Shown here in pieces: positions 59,525 through 64,000 of a stretch of 64,000 nucleotides of DNA. How positions within the stretch are numbered: the stretch's first letter is position 1; each line of letters opens with the position of its first letter. The stretch covers positions 248,001-312,000 of the forward strand of contig NZ_JACHGN010000006.1 of the NCBI RefSeq assembly GCF_014202315.1. The letters run 5' to 3'. Source of the DNA: Thermocatellispora tengchongensis (GTDB taxonomy: Bacteria > Actinomycetota > Actinomycetes > Streptosporangiales > Streptosporangiaceae). Both the position numbers and the translations under genes were made by a program. The notes beneath the pieces are model-generated. The model searched no databases. It was not told the origin of the DNA and saw only the letters and a program-made list of their open reading frames with translations.

Positions 59525-61054
59525 ATGACTTCCCCCGCGCTGCCAGGAGTCCGTTACCACCTCCCGTCCGAGGGCCCGCCCGAGACGCTCGACGTCGATG
59601 TCGTCGTCCACGGCGCCACCTCCGGCGGGGTGACCGCCGCCGTCGCCGCGGCCCGCGACGGGCGGTCCGTCGCGCTGCTCGCCTTCGGCGACCACGTGGG
59701 CGGGATGACCGCCGGCGGGCTCGGCGAGACCGACCTGGGCAGCGCCGCCTGCGTGGGCGGCCTGGCCGCCGCCTTCTACCGGCGGGTGGCCCGCGCCTAC
59801 CGCGAGCCCGGCCCGCACTGGACCGTCGAGTCGCACGTCGCCGCGGAGATCTACGAGGACTGGCTGGCCGAGGCCGGGGTCGCGGTGCGCCGCCGGCGCC
59901 ACCTGAGCGGCGTGACCATGGAGGCGGGCCGGATCACCGAGCTGCGCACCGACGACGGCAGCCGCTACCGGGCCGCGGTCTACATCGACGCCTCCTACGA
60001 GGGCGACCTGATGGCCGCGGCCGGCGTCACCTACACGGTCGGCCGGGAGCCCTCCGGCGCGTACGGCGAGTCCTTCGCCGGGGTGCAGCCGAGCGAGAAC
60101 CACCAGTTCGTGCTGCCCGTCGATCCGTACGTGGTGCCGGGCCGGCCCGGCAGCGGCCTGCTGCCCGGCATCTCGCCCGGCCCGCACGGCGAGATCGGCC
60201 AGGGCGACCGGCTGGTGCAGGCGTACAACTTCCGGCTGCACGTCACCACCTCCCCCCGCCGGGTGCCGTACCCCCGGCCGGAGGGGTACGACCCGGCCCG
60301 CTACGAGCTGCTGCGGCGCTATGTCGAGGCGGGCGGCTACGAGCTGTACGGCCGCACCACCCCGGTGCGCGGCGACGTGTACGACATGAACAACCACGGC
60401 GCGTTCTCCTCCGACCACATCGGCGCGAGCCACGAGTGGCCGGAGGCGGGCTACGAGCGCCGCGAGGAGATCTTCCAGGACCACGTCCGCTACCAGGCCG
60501 GGCTGCTGTACTTCCTGGCCACCGACCCGGGGCTGCCGGCCGAGGTGCGGGAGGCGACGCGGGCGTACGGGCTGGCGCCGGGCGAGTTCGCGGCCACCTC
60601 GCACTGGCCGCCCCAGCTCTACGTGCGCGAGGCGCGCCGGATGGTCGCCGGCTACGTCGTCACCCAGCACGACGCCGAGGGCCGCACGCGGGTGCCCGAT
60701 CCGGTGGCGATGGCGTCGTACGTGATGGACTCGCACAACGCCAAGCGGGTCGTGGTGGACGGGCGGCCGGTCAACGAGGGGAACGTGCAGCGTCCGCTCG
60801 CGCGGCCGTTCGGGGTGCCGTACCGTGCAATCGTGCCGCGCGCGGGGGAGTGCGGGAACATCATCGTGGCCTCGGCCGTGTCCGCCTCGCACGTGGCGTT
60901 CGCCTCGGTGCGGATGGAGCCGGTGTTCATGATGCTCGGCCACGCCGCCGGTCTGGCGGCCGGACGGGCGATCGATGAGAAGGTCCTGGTGCAGGAGATC
61001 GACTACGGTGTGCTGCGGCGGGAGCTCCTACGCGCCGGCGCGGTCCTGAGCTGA
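59525..61054 (+). CDS. FAD-dependent oxidoreductase, PF12831-like (copy 3)
   Basis: 509 aa from the ATG at 59525. An upstream in-frame ATG at 59441 would add codons rich in A/T (ATA, CTA, TTA), unlike coding DNA here. FAD motif VVVHGATSGGVTAAVAAARDG near 20-40 and HVGGMTAGGLGETD, then the same landmarks as copy 2: YIDASYEGDLMAAAGVTYTVGRE, QAYNFR, RPEGYDPARYELL, REARRMVAGYVVTQHD, SASHVAFASVRMEPVFMMLGHAAG. Divergent from the operon with copies 1 and 2, and followed 13 bp later by the LacI gene. Confidence 0.87.
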   Translation: MTSPALPGVRYHLPSEGPPETLDVDVVVHGATSGGVTAAVAAARDGRSVALLAFGDHVGGMTAGGLGETDLGSAACVGGLAAAFYRRVARAYREPGPHWTVESHVAAEIYEDWLAEAGVAVRRRRHLSGVTMEAGRITELRTDDGSRYRAAVYIDASYEGDLMAAAGVTYTVGREPSGAYGESFAGVQPSENHQFVLPVDPYVVPGRPGSGLLPGISPGPHGEIGQGDRLVQAYNFRLHVTTSPRRVPYPRPEGYDPARYELLRRYVEAGGYELYGRTTPVRGDVYDMNNHGAFSSDHIGASHEWPEAGYERREEIFQDHVRYQAGLLYFLATDPGLPAEVREATRAYGLAPGEFAATSHWPPQLYVREARRMVAGYVVTQHDAEGRTRVPDPVAMASYVMDSHNAKRVVVDGRPVNEGNVQRPLARPFGVPYRAIVPRAGECGNIIVASAVSASHVAFASVRMEPVFMMLGHAAGLAAGRAIDEKVLVQEIDYGVLRRELLRAGAVLS

Positions 61055-61067
61055 CGGAGAGGATGAC

Positions 61068-62120
61068 GTGGCGAGATCACGAAGTGGCCCGAGCCAGGCG
61101 GACATCGCGCGCGAGGCGGGTGTCTCCCAGTCGACGGTGTCCATGGTGCTCACCGGCTCGGGCGACCTTGGCAGGATCTCGGCCGAGACCCAGCGCAGGG
61201 TGCTGCGCGCGGCCAGGCAGCTCAAGTACGCCCCGGCCGGCCAGCAGCGGGCCGCGACAGGCGGGAGGCAGGCGCCGCTGCTGCTCGGCGTGCACACCTT
61301 CGAGCCGATCTTCCCGACCAGCGCGCGCGACTACTACTTCGAGTTCCTGCAGGGCATCGAGGAGCAGGCCGGCATCGAGGGGTGCAACCTGGTGCTGTTC
61401 ACCGCCGCGCCCAGCGAGGACGGCGTGCGCCGCATCTACCGGGGCTCGGTGAACGGGCTGCGCCAGGCCAACGGCAGCCTGCTGCTCGGCCACCACGCCC
61501 ACCGCGACGACCTGGCCCGCCTGGCCCGAGACGGTCACCCGTTCGTCTACATCGGCCATCGCGAGGTGCCGGGCACCGAGATCTGCTACGTCGGCGGCGA
61601 CTACCGCACCGCCACCGGGCACATCGTGGACGAGCTGGTGGCGATGGGCCACCGCGAGTTCGCCTACCTCGGCGAACGCGAGCGCGACGAACCGCAGGTG
61701 GACCGCTGGGAGGGGTTCAGCGCCGCGCTGGCCAGGTTCGGCCTGCCGGTGCCCGTGCCGGCCTTCGAGCGGCCGGAGGACCTCACCGCCCAGTGGCTCG
61801 ACGAGACCGTGCGGCTGGGCGCCACCGCCGTGCTGGTGGAGTCGGTCGGCCTGCTCCGCGTGCTCACGGCCATGATCAGGCTGCGCGGCCTGCGTGTCCC
61901 CGGGGACCTGTCGGTGGTGCTGCTCGTGGACGACCCCGGCAGCGAGGCCGGCCACGGGCCGTGGGCGGCGCTGCGCATACCGCGCAACGCCATGGGCCGC
62001 CGGGCCGTACGCCTGCTGACCGCCCTGGTCACCGACCCGGGCGGCGACTACGAGCGCCAGATCCTGCTGCCGTGCTCCCACTCGCTGGAGGGCACGGTCG
62101 CCCCGCCCCCGCAGGGCTGA
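61068..62120 (+). CDS. LacI-family transcriptional regulator of the glycan locus
   Basis: 350 aa from a GTG at 61068 with GGAGAGGA upstream. LacI HTH at about 6-30 (SQADIAREAGVSQSTVSMVL) and hinge helix, then a periplasmic-binding-protein-like sensor (LLGVHTFEPIFPTSARDYYFEFLQGIEEQA; ELVAMGHREFAYLGERERD). It is cotranscribed with oxidoreductase copy 3. Its ligand should be a sugar released from the imported glycan, relieving repression of the divergent seven-gene operon. Confidence 0.92.
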   Translation: MARSRSGPSQADIAREAGVSQSTVSMVLTGSGDLGRISAETQRRVLRAARQLKYAPAGQQRAATGGRQAPLLLGVHTFEPIFPTSARDYYFEFLQGIEEQAGIEGCNLVLFTAAPSEDGVRRIYRGSVNGLRQANGSLLLGHHAHRDDLARLARDGHPFVYIGHREVPGTEICYVGGDYRTATGHIVDELVAMGHREFAYLGERERDEPQVDRWEGFSAALARFGLPVPVPAFERPEDLTAQWLDETVRLGATAVLVESVGLLRVLTAMIRLRGLRVPGDLSVVLLVDDPGSEAGHGPWAALRIPRNAMGRRAVRLLTALVTDPGGDYERQILLPCSHSLEGTVAPPPQG

Positions 62121-62150
62121 TCCCCGGCGCGGCGGGGCGGGCGCCGGCGA

Positions 62151-62750
62151 TCAGGGGGCGGCGCCCCCGCCGATCGCGTGGCAGAGCATGTCGGTGAGCC
62201 TGTCGAGATAGCCCGGCCCCGCCTCCGCCGCCCGGACGACGAGCCGCCAGTAGACCGGCGCGGCGATCAGGTCGAGGGCGAGCTCCAGATCGGTGTCCGG
62301 CGGCAGCTCGCCGCGCTCGATCGCCCGCCGCAGCATCACCATGCCGCGTTCGCGCTTCGGCGTGCCGACCATGGTCTCGACGACCTCGCCCAGCTCCGGG
62401 CTGCGGGCCACCTCGGCCACCATGTCGGCCATGATCCGGGAGAACCGGGGGTGGGTCAGCCACCGCATCACCGTGTCGAGCGTCGCGCGCAGGTCGCCGC
62501 GCAGTGAGCCGGTGTCGGGGACCTCGATCTGCGCCAGGCTGAACTCGGAGATCACCGAGATCGCCATCTCCTGCTTGGACGGCCAGCGCCGGTACAGCGC
62601 GCTCTTGCCCACCCCCGCCCGCTTGGCGACGGCCTCCATCGACAGCCGCGCATAGCCCTGCTCGGCCAGCTCGTCGAGAACGGCCTCGGTGATGGCGTTG
62701 GTGACCGAGGGCTGCAGCACTGCTGCGCCGGTGGGTGTGCGGCGTGCCAT
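62151..62750 (-). CDS. TetR-family regulator
   Basis: 199 aa from the ATG at 62750. HTH at about 18-62 (NAITEAVLDELAEQGYARLSMEAVAKRAGVGKSALYRRWPSKQEM split over helices 1-4) and a C-terminal TetR_C-type domain with WLTHPRFSRIMADMVAEVARSPEL. It is divergent from the NTF2-like gene with two copies of its probable operator between them, so it likely represses that two-gene unit and itself. Confidence 0.9.
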   Translation of the reverse strand: MARRTPTGAAVLQPSVTNAITEAVLDELAEQGYARLSMEAVAKRAGVGKSALYRRWPSKQEMAISVISEFSLAQIEVPDTGSLRGDLRATLDTVMRWLTHPRFSRIMADMVAEVARSPELGEVVETMVGTPKRERGMVMLRRAIERGELPPDTDLELALDLIAAPVYWRLVVRAAEAGPGYLDRLTDMLCHAIGGGAAP

Positions 62751-62768
62751 GCGACGAGTGTAGCGATT

Positions 62769-62823
62769 GGACGATACGGGCCCGTCCTGTGTACCTTGTG
62801 GATGGGACGATACCGTATCGTCC
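62769..62823. promoter_or_regulatory. Two TetR-type operators between the TetR and NTF2-like genes
   Basis: Site 2, GGACGATACCGTATCGTCC (62805-62823), is a perfect 9-bp inverted repeat around one central C. Site 1 (62769-62787) keeps the left arm GGACGATAC exactly and a decayed right arm GGCCCGTCC. The two are spaced 36 bp centre to centre. Confidence 0.75.
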
Positions 62824-62841
62824 ATTCGTAAAGGAGTGCCG

Positions 62842-63279
62842 ATGAACGCATCCGAGCTGGTCGATCACGCCTTGGAGCTCCTGCTGGCCAAGGACATGCG
62901 GGCATTCGCCGGGCTGTGGGCCGAGACGGGGGTGATCGAGTTCCCGTTCGCGCCGCCCGGCTATCCGCCGCGCGTCGAGGGCCGTGCCGCGATCGAGGAG
63001 TACCTGCGCGACTACCCCGACATCCTGGACATCCGGGAGTTCCCCCAGCGGGTCGTGCACCGGACCGCCGATCCCGAGGTGGTGATCGCCGAGTTCGAGG
63101 CCGCCGGCTTCGTGGTCCGCACCGGCGAGCCCTACCGGATGCGCTATGTCGCCGTCATCACCGTGCGCGACGGCCGCATCCAGAACTACCGCGACTACTG
63201 GAACCCGCTGGACGCCGCCGCGGCGATGGGCGGCCTGGAGGAACTGACCGGCGCCTTCGCGGGAGGTGCCCGTGACTGA
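62842..63279 (+). CDS. NTF2/SnoaL-like protein
   Basis: 145 aa from the ATG at 62842, with AAAGGAG seven nt upstream. Alpha+beta cone fold: ELVDHALELLLAKDMRAFAGLWAETGVIEFPF at 4-35, VEGRAAIEEYLRDYP near 46-60, VAVITVRDGRIQNYRDYWNP near 115-134. This pocket fold is used by ketosteroid-isomerase-like enzymes and by ligand-binding proteins; catalytic residues are not certain. Overlaps the NmrA-like gene by 8 bp, so the two are coexpressed. Confidence 0.87.
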   Translation: MNASELVDHALELLLAKDMRAFAGLWAETGVIEFPFAPPGYPPRVEGRAAIEEYLRDYPDILDIREFPQRVVHRTADPEVVIAEFEAAGFVVRTGEPYRMRYVAVITVRDGRIQNYRDYWNPLDAAAAMGGLEELTGAFAGGARD

Positions 63280-64000
63280 GGTCCTCGTCATCGGCGCGAC
63301 CGGCACGACCGGGTCGAGGCTGACCGCCTTCCTGCGGGAGCACGGCGTACCGGCCAGACCGGCGACGCGCACGCCGCGCCACGCCGGGCAGGTGCGGTTC
63401 GACTGGTCCGACCCCGGCACCCACGCGCCCGCGTTGCGCGGGGTCTCGGCCGTCTACCTCATCGCCCCCGTCGCGGTCGCCGATCCCGTCCCGCTGGTCG
63501 AGCCGTTCCTGGAGGAGGCCGTGCGCCAGGGCGTCCGGCGCGTGGTGCTGCTCAGCTCGTCCGCGGTGCCGGAAGGCGCGCCGGGGCTCGGCGCGCTGCA
63601 CCGCCTCGTCCGCACCGCCGTGCCCGAGTGGGCGGTGCTGCGGCCGTCGTGGTTCATGCAGAACTTCACCAGCGCCTCCTTCGGGCTGAGGGCGCGCGAC
63701 GGCGAGATCCTGTCCGCGACGGGGAAGGGCCGGGTCGCCTTCGTGGACGCGGGCGACATCGCCGCCGTCGCCGGCCACGCGCTGATCGAGGCCGAGCCGC
63801 ACAACACCGAGCACATCCTCACCGGCCCCGAGGCGCTGAGCTACGCCGACGTCGCCGCGATCATCACGCGGCGGACCGGCAGGACGGTCCGCCACCGGGC
63901 GGTCACCGAGGACGAACTGGCCCGGCACTTCACCGAACAGGGGATGGCCCCCGACTACGCGGCGCTGCTCGCCGGGCTCGACACCGGCATCGGCGCCGGC
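63272..64000 (+). CDS. NmrA/NAD(P)H-binding atypical SDR, partial (runs off the window)
   Basis: 243 residues visible from a GTG at 63272 with GGGAGG upstream. Atypical SDR cofactor motif VLVIGATGTTGSRLTAFL at 4-21, then VVLLSSSAVP near 91-100, the NmrA-like VLRPSWFMQNF near 121-131 and LTGPEALSYADVAAII near 184-199. Related to quinone oxidoreductase QorB and NmrA-like redox sensors. Translationally coupled to the NTF2-like gene; a flavin-free NAD(P)H-dependent reductase acting with it is inference. The 3' end is missing. Confidence 0.88.
   Translation, partial: MTEVLVIGATGTTGSRLTAFLREHGVPARPATRTPRHAGQVRFDWSDPGTHAPALRGVSAVYLIAPVAVADPVPLVEPFLEEAVRQGVRRVVLLSSSAVPEGAPGLGALHRLVRTAVPEWAVLRPSWFMQNFTSASFGLRARDGEILSATGKGRVAFVDAGDIAAVAGHALIEAEPHNTEHILTGPEALSYADVAAIITRRTGRTVRHRAVTEDELARHFTEQGMAPDYAALLAGLDTGIGAG

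Noticed and set aside
1-64000. Biosynthetic gene cluster, prophage or integrative element
   Set aside because: No polyketide or peptide synthetase modules, no phage structural set, integrase or transposase; the single tail-spike-like protein sits in a metabolic operon.

Overview
The window is very GC-rich (about 72-73% by eye) chromosomal DNA with strong GC bias at third codon positions, many GTG and TTG starts, ATGA/GTGA stop-start overlaps and a dense population of TetR, MerR, GntR, IclR and LacI regulators. This fits a soil actinomycete; the gene content suggests Streptosporangiales (Nonomuraea, Actinomadura or Streptosporangium-like), but genus is inference. I see no rRNA, tRNA, CRISPR array, insertion sequence or prophage.

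Layout. 0-6 kb: a GntR/FCD regulator, a double-MerR (TioE-like) regulator and a TetR regulator, the last divergent from a three-gene molybdenum hydroxylase operon (2Fe-2S, FAD plus Cys-rich insert, molybdopterin subunits; PaoABC-like) across a perfect 35-bp dyad. 6-10 kb: an RND exporter, a small lipoprotein and about 530 bp without a clear gene. 10-15 kb: two aldehyde dehydrogenases and an IclR regulator (aromatic aldehyde theme), then a secreted protein built from a Cys-rich internal duplication. 15-20 kb: a heterodimeric ABC exporter with its TetR repressor. 19.7-21.3 kb: a TerC-family membrane protein and, divergently, a 72-aa single-pass membrane protein; each leader carries a yybP-ykoY (Mn2+) type riboswitch with an RBS-sequestering alternative hairpin. 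21.3-30 kb: MerR/GyrI-like regulator pair, DUF2795 protein, zinc alcohol dehydrogenase operon, small membrane proteins, YbhB-like protein, an ECF41 sigma factor convergent with an FAD oxidoreductase, and an antibiotic-kinase-like phosphotransferase with a CRP-type palindrome in the divergent promoter. 30.2-30.65 kb: a terminator and an array of 21-bp dyad-symmetric repeats.

30.6-43.9 kb is one carbohydrate/sugar-acid catabolic locus: a minus-strand run of nine genes (ABC sugar importer, enolase-superfamily enzyme, two amidohydrolase-fold proteins, SDR, TIM-barrel-like protein, secreted six-hairpin glycosidase), an unusual winged-helix regulator with a degenerate GGDEF-like domain, and a creatininase-fold hydrolase. 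The three promoters share a 19-bp operator-like motif that appears to unite the locus. 44-47 kb: a membrane-anchored TPR-CHAT protease-like protein divergent from an 86-aa protein. 47.2-62.1 kb: a second glycan locus: a seven-gene minus-strand operon (two FAD oxidoreductases of the PF12831 type, a GH38-like alpha-mannosidase with a rhamnogalacturonate-lyase-like N-terminal domain, an Lpl-type ABC importer, a Tat-exported beta-helix protein), divergent from a third FAD oxidoreductase plus a LacI regulator. 62-64 kb: a TetR regulator, an NTF2-like protein and an NmrA-like reductase cut by the window end.

The strongest candidates for something new are the paired Mn-type riboswitches with the small membrane protein, the three-site regulon of the 30-44 kb locus, and the three-oxidoreductase glycan operon.
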